DNA of 18,658 nucleotides, taken from NCBI RefSeq assembly GCF_000227135.1, contig NC_018263.1, forward strand, positions 2,447,782-2,466,439, given 5' to 3'. Source of the stretch: Leishmania donovani. Lineage: Eukaryota; Euglenozoa; Kinetoplastea; Trypanosomatida; Trypanosomatidae. Under the pieces are notes generated by a model. The model did not search any database, was not told where the DNA came from, and was given only the letters and a program-made list of their open reading frames with translations. The first letter of the stretch is position 1, and each line of letters opens with the position of its first letter. Positions 7,056 to 16,440 of the stretch are shown piece after piece. The translations under genes were made by a program, and so were the position numbers.

Positions 7056-10000
7056 TCACCAAAACGGACACCAGCCTTGGAAGTGGACGCACAGGTTCTC
7101 GTTGGAGGTAGCCTCCGAGATGAGCCGACTCACCTGCGCCTGAACAGAAAGCCCGTCTTCGCCGCTCGCCACCGGTGCTGCAGACGCGGCGCTGCCCAAG
7201 CTGACACTAGTCATTGGGTCCTCTTCCGACTGCCCCTTCATGGCCACGCCCACGTCATCTGCCGCGTGCGCCGAGGCGCTGGCTTGGAGCTGCCACGCGG
7301 CAAACTCGCGGCCCTCGAGTTTTTCGCGAATGCGATTGACCACTTTCTTTGCTTCGCTGGTGTGATTGACTGACATGTTGCTTAAAATGTCTGACGACCG
7401 ATCGGAGACGAGGGGAGGCGGAGCAGAAGGGCTGGAGGCGATCGAGGTCTGTGGTGCGCGAAAGGAGCGACCACGCGGCGCCAACGAGCGCGACGCTGGC
7501 GTGCGAGAGGCAAAGGCGGTGCGGGACTTGTGAAAGGACTCACCAATGGCTGCGTAGGCGGCGCGCTGCGAATAGTGTCCGAGTGCCGCAGCCGCGCCGG
7601 CAGACGGAATGCTGCTGCTCGGCGCTGCCGAGGCGACGGCAGCAGATGCGGTCGCCCCGTCTTCCGACTCGTCGCGCCACCACGACACAAGCGGGTCGTG
7701 TACGAAAACCTCCAGCAGAGCTAGAATGCTGCTACCCTCCTCGCGCAGCACACCCATCACCGTGATGCAGCCGTGGCGGAAGAGTCCGTCGATGCCACCC
7801 ATCTCCATGGCCTTGACCAGCATTCGAGTCAGTCGGAATGGCACCTTCTCTGGGAACGCGCTACGGTTTTGCGCCACGTCGAAGCAGTCGCCGAAGTCGA
7901 TGTGCACGACGCGACCGCTGAACGAGTGGATCATCAGGTTCGACGGATGGCGGTCGCCCAGGCCCAAAATGTGGCCAACCATGGACATGGTGGCAAGCGA
8001 ACAGACATAAGTGGTGCGCCGGTCCAACCACGACTCAGCGCTTGGCGCGCGCATCCACAGCGAGTTGGCGAGGTCGGCGCCCTCCGTCTGCTCCAGTGCA
8101 AACTCGAACGGTTCGACATGTTGAATCACCTGAAGCCGGTCCAGGTCGACGTTGAAGCTCAGCATCAGGTTCATCTCAATGGAGAGGTACTTGGAGTGCA
8201 CACGGTAATCCTTAATGAGTTGATGCAGTGTGTCGCAGTTGTCGACCCACCCAACCAGTCCCGCATTCTCGCTGAGGGGGGTGACAGAGAATACCTGGAT
8301 CATGCAGTCACGGCGCTGGATAGCCGAGTGCTTCTCCAGCAGTGTGTTCACGAAAGCTAGCAGCTGCATGACGCGCTCGTCGAGCCGCAGATCTTCGTGA
8401 CCCTTGAGGAGAAACTTGTACAAGACGCCGTCCGTGCCGGTCATATAAAGGCGGCGCGGGTGCTGCTTTGAGTTCATCACCCTCAACGTGCTTTGAAAGG
8501 AAGCGATGCGCGGGTACACGCCGTCCTCGTTGTACTGCCCCGGCACCACCAGCGAAAGGTCCTTGCCGCTCTGCATCAGACGCGGACTCACGAGCTGCAG
8601 GGCAAGTGAGTTCATGCCGTTGATCTGCTCATCCATCCGCTTCACAGCCGTCTTGAAGCGGTTCCACGCATCCTCCATGTAGACATTGTTGCCGGTCGAC
8701 GCGGCCTTTTCCACGTACTCACAGGCCCCACCAAGTAGCTCACCGAACTCGGCCACAAAGTGCGACTCGGCGAGGGTGTTAGGGTGCGACAGCTGCTCGA
8801 GCAGCGGCTGAAGGACAAGAAATACGTTGTGAGCGTTCTTGTCGCGCCCCCACTGAAACCACGCTCGCTCAAGCTCATCAAACCACAGCTCCGTCCAGAG
8901 CACTGCGCACCGTACGAGCTCCTGGCAGACAAGGGCGGCGTCCTTGACCATCGTGCGGCCATGATTGTGCATCTCCTTTATGCGACCGAGCAACCGCTGT
9001 GCCGCCTGCTTGCGCTCCATCTGCTCCGTCGTGTTGCTCTCTGTACCCCGCACGCTGGAGTTCAGCGTGACATTGAGGTTGTACAGGAGCGCCTGCGGGT
9101 GCGCCTTGGCGACAATGGTGAGCAGTTGAAAGACGGACTCTGACACAACGGCGTCGCGCGAGTGCAAGCGGGCGATGATTTGGGGAAGAACCTTGAGCCA
9201 CACCGTCGGACTCACCTGAAGAATCTCCGCCTGCAGCGCCGCATTCTCTTGCACCTGCGGCAGCGCGGCATGAATGAACCACAAGGAGAGAAACCCTAGC
9301 ATGTCTTCGAGCTCCTGCGAGCAGGACACGCTCCGCACATAGCCGTCCATGGCAGCCACGATGTGTTTAACGTGCTCATCGCGGCGAACCTCGCTCGCCG
9401 CACCGCGGGAGCGGTGTGTGACAAGGTCGTGGTTGAACCGCGCCCACGTGTGCCAAATCGTGCCGTTAGTGCTGTCGAGGCTGGTCGCTTTCTCAAGGTG
9501 GTGACGGATGTACTCACGGTAGTGCGCATCAACGTTCTGCCGCTTCTTCTTCGCCACGGTGAAAAGCCAGCTCGCCAGCTTTGCATGACACATGGCCAGG
9601 CTCGCTTGACCGCCCCCGATGTCCAGCAGAGAGGGGGCTGCCTGATCCATCTTCTTCAGGTACGTTTCAAGCAGCTCGACCGCCCTTTCGCGCTCGTTGA
9701 TGTCGTAGAAGTGCTGGCAGGCGGCGAGGGCAATTGGAGGTTGCGGCAGCCGCGGCTGCTCCAGCGCGGCCGCAATGGTCTGCTTGCCCAGAAGCTCGAA
9801 CAGGATGTCGCGCGATGTGCGGTCGCGACCGTGCACGCGTGACAGCGACACGAACCGCAGCCACATCTCCAGCTCCTGCGCCAGCGGGATGACAAGTGTG
9901 TGGTTCGCAAGCGTGCCGGGCCAGCCTTCGTAGGCCATGGCAGCCAGCCGCTTCTCCCAGAGCTCCTGCCAGTGGTTGAGGCCCTGCGGGTTGTCGGCAA

Positions 10001-13000
10001 CAAATGCGAACTCCTCCAGCTCACTGAGTTGCTGGATACCAACAAACAGACCATAGGCGCGGTCGTAGCTTTCCGCCACGAGTGCCGACAGCGTCGAGTC
10101 GAGTCGTTTGCGGCAGTTTTGAATCACCGGTACGGCGTCGTGGAACTGAAGCTTGTGGGTGGCGAGCACAGCCCGGTAAAAGACAGCGGTCGTGCCAACG
10201 TAGCCTTCATCTGTCATGTAGGCTGTGATCTTCTCCATGTCGTCCCAGCACCGCAGCAGCCACGCTGCGTGGGCACCATACGGGGCCAACTCAGAGGCCT
10301 CCTTACGCGTGATGCGGGGGTAGAAGAGCTTCCACGACTCCAGCAGCCGACCGTAGTCGCCAAGGTTGTCGAGGGAGCGCATGAGGCCGACCATGTTGCT
10401 GAACTTGTTCGGCTCCGCCTGCAGGCCCTTCTCATACGCCCGCAAACTCTGAGACCACCACTGCAGCTTCTCGAGGAGCTGCGCGTCCATCATAAGCGGC
10501 AGCTCTGACGGAGGCTTGCCGGTCAGAAAAGAAAAATTGCGCTGGATGTACTTGAGCATGCCCTCTGCGCTCTCGCGCAGTCCCAGCAGGTTGCACAAGT
10601 AAATGCTCTTCTCGCACCACTGTACAAGTTTGCTCCACTCCTCAGGCGGCAGCGGGCGCACCTGACCGCGCATCACGTTGCGCTCGTACTCGTAGGTCGC
10701 CTCGTAGAACTGAATCTCGACGTAGTGCAGCGCCTTGGCGTACAAGTTGCAGCGCTCGCTGCTCCCCATCAGCGTCTTCAAGTCGAAAAGCAGCCCGGCA
10801 TACGTGCTGTGCGAGCCTTCCTTTGGGTTAAAGCGCATCTCCAGTCGCTCCATGTACTCGGACAGGTTCAGCAGCTCCTGCAGCACCTCGGACGGCACGC
10901 GGTCGCTGCGGAGCACGTTGCCGAGAAGAGCGCGAACCGCCTCCTTCGTGCGCGGCTCCATTTCCGCGTAGCATACAGCGAAGGCGGAGTGCAGCATTTG
11001 CCGCGCAAAGGGCTCGTGCAGCTGAGCTAGGGCAAAGGCGAAGCCATGCGCGTTCGACGGACTCGACCGTAGCAGCTCCACTGCCAGCTGCTTCAACCAC
11101 AAGTTCCACTCTTCCTCGGTCTCCCGGTCGCGCGCGAGAAGGATGCTGCGCAGCTGCGCAAAGTTGTCCTCCAGCGCGGCCTTGCGCCGCTGAGCCAGCT
11201 GCTGAGTGTTGACGCGATACCGGGCAGCGGTCTCCTCCTCTTGCGCCTGAGCGTTCTCGGGTGCCACCACGCGGCCGCTCGTGCGCAGGGTGCTGAGCGT
11301 GAATGCCTTCACATCCTGGCCGTCCTGGCCGTAGCCGTCCAGCAGTGGGAACACCAGGGGGGTGTACTTCTCGAAGTCGCTACCGAGGTTGCGGCTGACG
11401 ACGCGCACTGCGTCCAGGGTAACGGCGACGAAACTGCGCACGTCTGAGGCCGTCGTGTCTCCGCCAGCCGCTAGCTCGGCAGCAGGGCGGCGCTGAGCCG
11501 CGTCCGCGGATGCTCCTGGTTGCTGCTCAAACAGCAGTGGATGCGACTCCATCTCCTTCAGCACCCGGCATAGACAGTGCACGCAGCGCGACGCGTGAAA
11601 CACAAGGCGCGGCAGTCGGCGAGCAAAGTGGCGAATGGCGTCCGCAGCTGCCGCACGGCACGCCACCGGATAAGCAGGATTACTTGCCACCTCGCAGACG
11701 CAGGGCACGACGTTGTGGAGGTGGTCGTCGAGTAAATGCCCCATCTCTATGAGGAAGGCGAACACAGGCTCGCTGGAGTGCGCGGCGTCCGCCTGAACCG
11801 TCTGGATGAGCGGAGGCAGCACCAGCGAGAGCGAAGGGCTGAACTCTTCACGGAGCGAGCGGCGCATCTCCCTCAGAAGACACAGTATCTCCACAAGGAC
11901 GCCGCGCTCTGCAGCAGGAAGGAAGCCGACGCACGTGCTAATGAGCTCGTCCAGGTATGGGCGAATGTGCTGGCCGTAAAGGTACACGATATGCGTCATC
12001 ACCCCGAACAGGTTCTCGCGTATCTTAGCCTGAAGAGTGATTTGCTGAATAACAGTATGGAGAATGTCGCGATACATCGGGGTAAGACACCCGCTCGCCG
12101 CCTCCTTGAGCGACAGCGTGTTTGCGATCACCTGCACCGCACAGAGGCACTGGTCATCGGATAAGCATGGCAGTTGCAGGACGCCGAGCACGTTCTTGAC
12201 GACATTCTGCGCGATCGCCTCTTCCCCGCGAGAGGAGGAAAGCTGCAACGCAGCAGGGGCAGCCGCGCCACTGCTGCTCAGACCTCCATCCCGCAAGTGA
12301 CGCGTGATCTCCTTGGCACGAACAGGATCGACGGCGCCAATAATTCCCATCAGCTTCAACACATCCAGTCTCACCGGCCACGTTTCTTTGAAGCCGCCGT
12401 GGAGAGCGGAGAGAAGGACGCGCAGCAGCTCGGGATTTGTCTCGTACACGTCGACGTCCTTTGTGGTGCGGATGATATCGCCCAAGGCGCGAATTGCCTC
12501 GATCTTTTTCTGGATGCTGGACGAGTCGAGGATGTGCCGAATGACGCACGGTCGAATGGCGGCCACCACAGCCACGTCGTCGTCCTCCGCGTACCGCGCG
12601 AGCCTCCCGACAAGCGACAGGAGCGCCGTGATCACCGGAACAGGCTTGTTCTCCTCCTGCAGCCGCGTTACGCAGTCTTGCAAAAGAGACGAGATGTACG
12701 GGCGTGCCATCGCAGGCGCGGACTCCACCACCGCACTCAGCACCACCGCAGCCTGCTCCTGCCGCTTCGGTTCGTGGAAGAGCTGAATGTCCATAATGCA
12801 CTGCACCATCACGCAACGCAGCATAGGAAGGATGCATGAGGGGTTGCGACTGGAAAGGCGGCCTAGGAGACGAACGGCTGCGATGCGGTTCTGGTGGTGG
12901 TCGTGCAGGGCGGGGAACAGCGCCGTGCAGATGTCCTGCAGAGCCAGTGAGTAGTCAAACTCCGTGCTCAGGTGCTCCAGCGTGTGCAGGCGGATATCGC

Positions 13001-14897
13001 TCTCGGTGTCCGCAACAGCCGCGCTCACCAGTTTCCGGATGACGGTGTTCACCAGGCCCAAGTGCTCCCGACCGCGGTGAATCACGACACCAACGGCTGT
13101 GCGCTCGCACGGCGACTGAGAGCAGCCGGAGAGGGCCAGCTTGAAGCACAGATCGATCGCGCTCCGGCGCACCTCCTCGTGTGGGTCTGACACATATCGA
13201 ATAACGGCGTCGCACAAGAACTGCAAAGTCGAGTATCCCGTGAAGTCAAGGCTCCCGAGCGAGTTGAGGCTGCGTACAATAGCACTGTGGTCCGTCTCGC
13301 TGGACGCGCTGGTGTGTCGGGGCCGGTTACGCATGCGTAGCAGCTGTTCCTTTGTTGCCTCTAGAACCTTCGACAAGCACGTCGACCGCAGCTCTGGGAA
13401 GGCCGTGCAGATCTTCGCCACGTCGCGCGCAAAGTGCTCCGTCACCGACCCAGCGAAGAGGGGCCCAAGCAGGGGCCGTAGGAAGGGGCGTACCGCGTTC
13501 GGCTCTACGCTAGAGAGCGTGGCGAAGCATGTCACGGCCTCAGGGCAGCGGTCACGGAGAGGTTGCGGTGTCAGCGATGCCTCGATGTACTTCATCATAA
13601 AGTCCAGGAACGGTACGACAAGGCTGGGCAACACCGTGAAAAGCCGCGCGAGCACCTGAAACACCATTGCCCGCTCATCCTTGCCCTCCGTGCCGACAAA
13701 CACCGCCGCCGCCAGCGCGCGCACGTGCTTCACCGAAATCTCTTTAAAGGTAGTGCTGTCGTACTGAGCCAGCAGCGGTAGTGCGTTGAGCACCTCGGCG
13801 CGCACGTCGCTGTTGTGCGAGGTGCTCACCAGGTTGTCGTTGATAAACGTCCAGAACTGCAGAATGTGCTTTCGCCCTTGGTTGGAGAAGCCGACTGCTC
13901 GCCCTTCGGCCTCACGCGATGCCGTCGCGGAGAGCACGGCATTGAAGGCCAGCAGGCAGCCATGCAGGACGACGTCGCTGCCGTACATGACGCTCCGCTC
14001 CGCGTCTTCGAGAAATGTGTTCTGCCAGCGGCTGTAGAATTTTGGGTCGGTGGAACGATAGGAAATGGTCAACGTGTAAAAGAGCGCATCGCCTCCGCTC
14101 ACGCGCACAAGCTTGTTGGAGTCGAGGATGGCGCGGCGCAGGCACTCAAGAATGTTGTGCACGTGTGGCGCAATCGTCGATGGCACGCGGCGCACCAGCT
14201 GTTGAATGAAGATGCACCCCGACAGCTTCGTTGCCTTGGGGAACCGATCGTCATCCGTGAGGACAGCATTCTCGCCCTGCCGCGAAGAGTCCACCAAGGG
14301 GGACATGGCCGATCGAACCGTCGCTTCGCTGTCAACGCCGCGATGGCTCACGTCTTCGCGCAAGAATATCTCATCGTGCCCTCCGCGCATCAGCAGTGCT
14401 AACGAAAACTGTAAGCAGTTGATGATGATGCCCTCGACTACGCTGCTGCCATTGTTGAGTAGCAAACCCCACACCTCTCCCCCCTCCACGGCGGTATTGT
14501 AGTCCGCCGTCTCCAGTACGCAGCGCACCAGCAGCTCCGAAAAGAGCTTCGTCATCTCATTCAGCTCCACGTACTCCACTGGCAGCAGCGCCCGTAGCAC
14601 CTGCACGCCCGCCATGTGCGTCTGCGGCTGCTCAAACAGGTGTCGTAGCTGCGCATTCAGCCAGTTGGGGAATGTGCGTGCATTGGCCGTATAGGACTTG
14701 ATGGAGTTGCGGTGAAACAAAGCGTCCTTCTCCTCCTCGATCACGTACTCTAGCTTGAGGATGATGGAGGGGAGCGTCTGCGGCGTGGCCGACTCCAGCT
14801 CTTGAAAGATGGGACGCAGCTGACCAATCAGCGGGTGTCGATTGCTGCTCGTGCCGCCGCTGCCATTGCTACTGCCTACGCCACCTTTAGACTCCAT
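7056..14897 (-). CDS. TOR1: TOR kinase (target of rapamycin, PIKK family), probably TOR1
   Basis: A complete 2613-aa phosphatidylinositol-kinase-related Ser/Thr kinase with the size and order of mTOR: HEAT-type helical solenoid (about 1-1250), FAT region (about 1265-1930), FRB (about 1993-2090), kinase domain (about 2120-2405), a long Ala/Ser/Pro-rich linker (about 2410-2578) and FATC ending GWCPFW. Catalytic elements are intact: K2165 in FLLKGHEDLR, GLGDRHPSN with D2315 and N2320, and HIDFGD with D2334; FPEKVPFRLTRML follows as in mTOR. TOR kinases couple nutrients to growth. Leishmania has three; placement beside the GT cluster points to the chromosome 36 copy I recall as TOR1, known by location rather than by a unique motif. 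In the FRB, W2013 stands where human mTOR has rapamycin-critical Ser2035. No intron or frameshift is seen. The first ATG after the predicted acceptor at 15241 is this start. Confidence 0.96.
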   Translation of the reverse strand: MESKGGVGSSNGSGGTSSNRHPLIGQLRPIFQELESATPQTLPSIILKLEYVIEEEKDALFHRNSIKSYTANARTFPNWLNAQLRHLFEQPQTHMAGVQVLRALLPVEYVELNEMTKLFSELLVRCVLETADYNTAVEGGEVWGLLLNNGSSVVEGIIINCLQFSLALLMRGGHDEIFLREDVSHRGVDSEATVRSAMSPLVDSSRQGENAVLTDDDRFPKATKLSGCIFIQQLVRRVPSTIAPHVHNILECLRRAILDSNKLVRVSGGDALFYTLTISYRSTDPKFYSRWQNTFLEDAERSVMYGSDVVLHGCLLAFNAVLSATASREAEGRAVGFSNQGRKHILQFWTFINDNLVSTSHNSDVRAEVLNALPLLAQYDSTTFKEISVKHVRALAAAVFVGTEGKDERAMVFQVLARLFTVLPSLVVPFLDFMMKYIEASLTPQPLRDRCPEAVTCFATLSSVEPNAVRPFLRPLLGPLFAGSVTEHFARDVAKICTAFPELRSTCLSKVLEATKEQLLRMRNRPRHTSASSETDHSAIVRSLNSLGSLDFTGYSTLQFLCDAVIRYVSDPHEEVRRSAIDLCFKLALSGCSQSPCERTAVGVVIHRGREHLGLVNTVIRKLVSAAVADTESDIRLHTLEHLSTEFDYSLALQDICTALFPALHDHHQNRIAAVRLLGRLSSRNPSCILPMLRCVMVQCIMDIQLFHEPKRQEQAAVVLSAVVESAPAMARPYISSLLQDCVTRLQEENKPVPVITALLSLVGRLARYAEDDDVAVVAAIRPCVIRHILDSSSIQKKIEAIRALGDIIRTTKDVDVYETNPELLRVLLSALHGGFKETWPVRLDVLKLMGIIGAVDPVRAKEITRHLRDGGLSSSGAAAPAALQLSSSRGEEAIAQNVVKNVLGVLQLPCLSDDQCLCAVQVIANTLSLKEAASGCLTPMYRDILHTVIQQITLQAKIRENLFGVMTHIVYLYGQHIRPYLDELISTCVGFLPAAERGVLVEILCLLREMRRSLREEFSPSLSLVLPPLIQTVQADAAHSSEPVFAFLIEMGHLLDDHLHNVVPCVCEVASNPAYPVACRAAAADAIRHFARRLPRLVFHASRCVHCLCRVLKEMESHPLLFEQQPGASADAAQRRPAAELAAGGDTTASDVRSFVAVTLDAVRVVSRNLGSDFEKYTPLVFPLLDGYGQDGQDVKAFTLSTLRTSGRVVAPENAQAQEEETAARYRVNTQQLAQRRKAALEDNFAQLRSILLARDRETEEEWNLWLKQLAVELLRSSPSNAHGFAFALAQLHEPFARQMLHSAFAVCYAEMEPRTKEAVRALLGNVLRSDRVPSEVLQELLNLSEYMERLEMRFNPKEGSHSTYAGLLFDLKTLMGSSERCNLYAKALHYVEIQFYEATYEYERNVMRGQVRPLPPEEWSKLVQWCEKSIYLCNLLGLRESAEGMLKYIQRNFSFLTGKPPSELPLMMDAQLLEKLQWWSQSLRAYEKGLQAEPNKFSNMVGLMRSLDNLGDYGRLLESWKLFYPRITRKEASELAPYGAHAAWLLRCWDDMEKITAYMTDEGYVGTTAVFYRAVLATHKLQFHDAVPVIQNCRKRLDSTLSALVAESYDRAYGLFVGIQQLSELEEFAFVADNPQGLNHWQELWEKRLAAMAYEGWPGTLANHTLVIPLAQELEMWLRFVSLSRVHGRDRTSRDILFELLGKQTIAAALEQPRLPQPPIALAACQHFYDINERERAVELLETYLKKMDQAAPSLLDIGGGQASLAMCHAKLASWLFTVAKKKRQNVDAHYREYIRHHLEKATSLDSTNGTIWHTWARFNHDLVTHRSRGAASEVRRDEHVKHIVAAMDGYVRSVSCSQELEDMLGFLSLWFIHAALPQVQENAALQAEILQVSPTVWLKVLPQIIARLHSRDAVVSESVFQLLTIVAKAHPQALLYNLNVTLNSSVRGTESNTTEQMERKQAAQRLLGRIKEMHNHGRTMVKDAALVCQELVRCAVLWTELWFDELERAWFQWGRDKNAHNVFLVLQPLLEQLSHPNTLAESHFVAEFGELLGGACEYVEKAASTGNNVYMEDAWNRFKTAVKRMDEQINGMNSLALQLVSPRLMQSGKDLSLVVPGQYNEDGVYPRIASFQSTLRVMNSKQHPRRLYMTGTDGVLYKFLLKGHEDLRLDERVMQLLAFVNTLLEKHSAIQRRDCMIQVFSVTPLSENAGLVGWVDNCDTLHQLIKDYRVHSKYLSIEMNLMLSFNVDLDRLQVIQHVEPFEFALEQTEGADLANSLWMRAPSAESWLDRRTTYVCSLATMSMVGHILGLGDRHPSNLMIHSFSGRVVHIDFGDCFDVAQNRSAFPEKVPFRLTRMLVKAMEMGGIDGLFRHGCITVMGVLREEGSSILALLEVFVHDPLVSWWRDESEDGATASAAVASAAPSSSIPSAGAAAALGHYSQRAAYAAIGESFHKSRTAFASRTPASRSLAPRGRSFRAPQTSIASSPSAPPPLVSDRSSDILSNMSVNHTSEAKKVVNRIREKLEGREFAAWQLQASASAHAADDVGVAMKGQSEEDPMTSVSLGSAASAAPVASGEDGLSVQAQVSRLISEATSNENLCVHFQGWCPFW

Positions 14898-15240
14898 TCC
14901 GCTACACCGCTCGTTTATCGTTCTCCCACCTATGACTAGCGCACTTGTGAGTCAGCAAAGAGGGTTTCTCTTCAGAGTCGGCAAGACACGAAAGGGCCAC
15001 GGAGCAGCGCCCCGGCAGTGAAACAGTAGCGCAGAATTGGTATTGCCGATGGAAGCGCCGCCGCCGTGAAGATAACCGCTCCCACGCACGTTGATCAGTC
15101 CTTCAAGTCAACGCGGTGCGCCTTATGAAGCCGACTTCAAATTGGGGTAAGCGCCACGAGCCACCACCGCTACCACCGAATAAAAAAAAAATACAAGAAG
15201 AGATGCAAATGCGAGACACGCACCCACACACCAAAAACGG

Positions 15241-15262
15241 CTAAAGCGGAGAGAGAAGGACG
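15241..15262 (-). promoter_or_regulatory. Putative spliced-leader acceptor for TOR
   Basis: In the transcribed sense a C/T-rich run CCTTCTCTCTCCGC leads directly into TTTAG, with the AG at 15242-15241. The resulting leader of about 343 nt (15240-14898) contains no ATG at all, so the first ATG is the TOR start. Confidence 0.55.
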
Positions 15263-15309
15263 CACCGGTGCGATCACGGCAGTCGGAATCAGACGTTAAG
15301 GCGCGCGTG

Positions 15310-15345
15310 CACACAAGTTTGTGTGTGTGCGTGCGTGCGTGCGTC
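15310..15345. repeat. TG / CGTG microsatellite
   Basis: A TG dinucleotide run passes into four CGTG-type units (GTGTGTGTGTGCGTGCGTGC context). It is ordinary intergenic simple sequence, and it supplies the repetitive HAHTQTC-like residues of overlapping spurious frames. Confidence 0.85.
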
Positions 15346-15928
15346 TGAAGGGGCGTGTGGAGGGGGTAAGAGCAGAGAGGAAGGCGCGCTTTGAGAGGTC
15401 GGGTGGGAGCCGTGCTCTATCCTCGACTGGGCACAAAGATGCCGCTGCGCCACGCCGCACCAAAGACAGACAGAGATGCGAAGGGCCGTAAGAGACAGAA
15501 AGGCGAGAGCGTGGAGGAGATGCGCGCAGGTGCGCAAAGATCGCCGCAACCGCCACGTCGACATGAACAGCAAAACAAGGGCTGCGGGGGCTACGATCCG
15601 AAACGCCGGCGCCCCAACTCTGTATGCGGACACATATATGAGAGTGTGGCCATCGACGGGTGTGGGATCGGGAGCGCAACGGCGAAAGGCGAAACGCAGC
15701 ATTCTCTTCTCGTCTGTCCACCACTCAACTCCGCGCGGACCGCGTCAAGAATCTTCGCCAGCGCGGATATTTGATCGCCCTCTTTTTCGCTCGGGTTGGC
15801 CTGCTCTCTCTCCAGAAACGCACGAGATACGTCGAGTGCGAAGGGGGAGTGCGGGCCTTTAGTGAACGCCGACTGCACAAGTGGTTTGGAGAACAACGCC
15901 GCGTAGAATCTGCGATGCTTCTGCTGAG

Positions 15929-15953
15929 CTGCGGAAGCAAGAAAAAAAAATAG
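15929..15953 (-). promoter_or_regulatory. Second splice-acceptor-like signal upstream of TOR
   Basis: In the transcribed sense, CTA plus nine T is followed by CTTGCTTCCGCAG, with the AG at 15930-15929. It looks like a textbook 3' splice site. It could be an alternative distal acceptor for TOR (leader about 1.03 kb, containing several ATGs) or the acceptor of a small unrecognised transcript. Confidence 0.45.
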
Positions 15954-16440
15954 GCAGGAAAGAATAGAGCAGATAACCAAAACAACTACATGCCGAAAGG
16001 AACGCAAAGGCAACCCCGCAAAGGGCAGAAGCACGTCTAGAACGAGGTCGGCAGTGGAGCGCGGTGGGCTTCTCGTGCACACCTCAAGAGACGACAAGCA
16101 GCGTGAGAAGGAAACGCACAACAAAACTGACGCTATTGAAAGCGGCTCTCGAGAAGCTTTCCTGCGCGTCGCAGGAGCATCGCCCTCCCCCCCCCCCGAG
16201 ATGCTCATCAAAGAGCCGGGATTGAAGGATTGAGGCAGTCCTGCAACGCCCTTTCCCCTCCCCAAAGGCGACCTTTGAACGCAGGCATGCACCCAGGCTA
16301 TCCATGACCACCACACGCTACATGTGCGAGCAATGCGACAAGGCGACCGCCACCTCAGTGCGAGCGAGCAGGCCAGCGTATTACCGATGCACCAACACAA
16401 GTCACCGCAGCATTCGGCAGCCCCCTCCCCCCCTGCGTCG

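Larger units (their letters stand above)
14898..16440. other. Upstream region of TOR, no firm gene
   Basis: About 1.5 kb between the TOR start and the first recognisable retroelement sequence. It carries two splice-acceptor-like signals on the minus strand (15241-15262 and 15929-15953), an A10 run at 15182-15191, a TG/CGTG microsatellite and a C11 run (16187-16197). Two minus-strand open frames (15289-15702 and 15591-16565) are weak candidates discussed elsewhere. The unrecognised 5' part of the retroelement may begin inside this stretch. Confidence 0.65.

Noticed and set aside
13141..13659. 172-codon plus-strand frame within TOR and many similar ones across 7056-14897
   Set aside because: All are antisense or out-of-frame shadows of the intact 2613-aa TOR frame.
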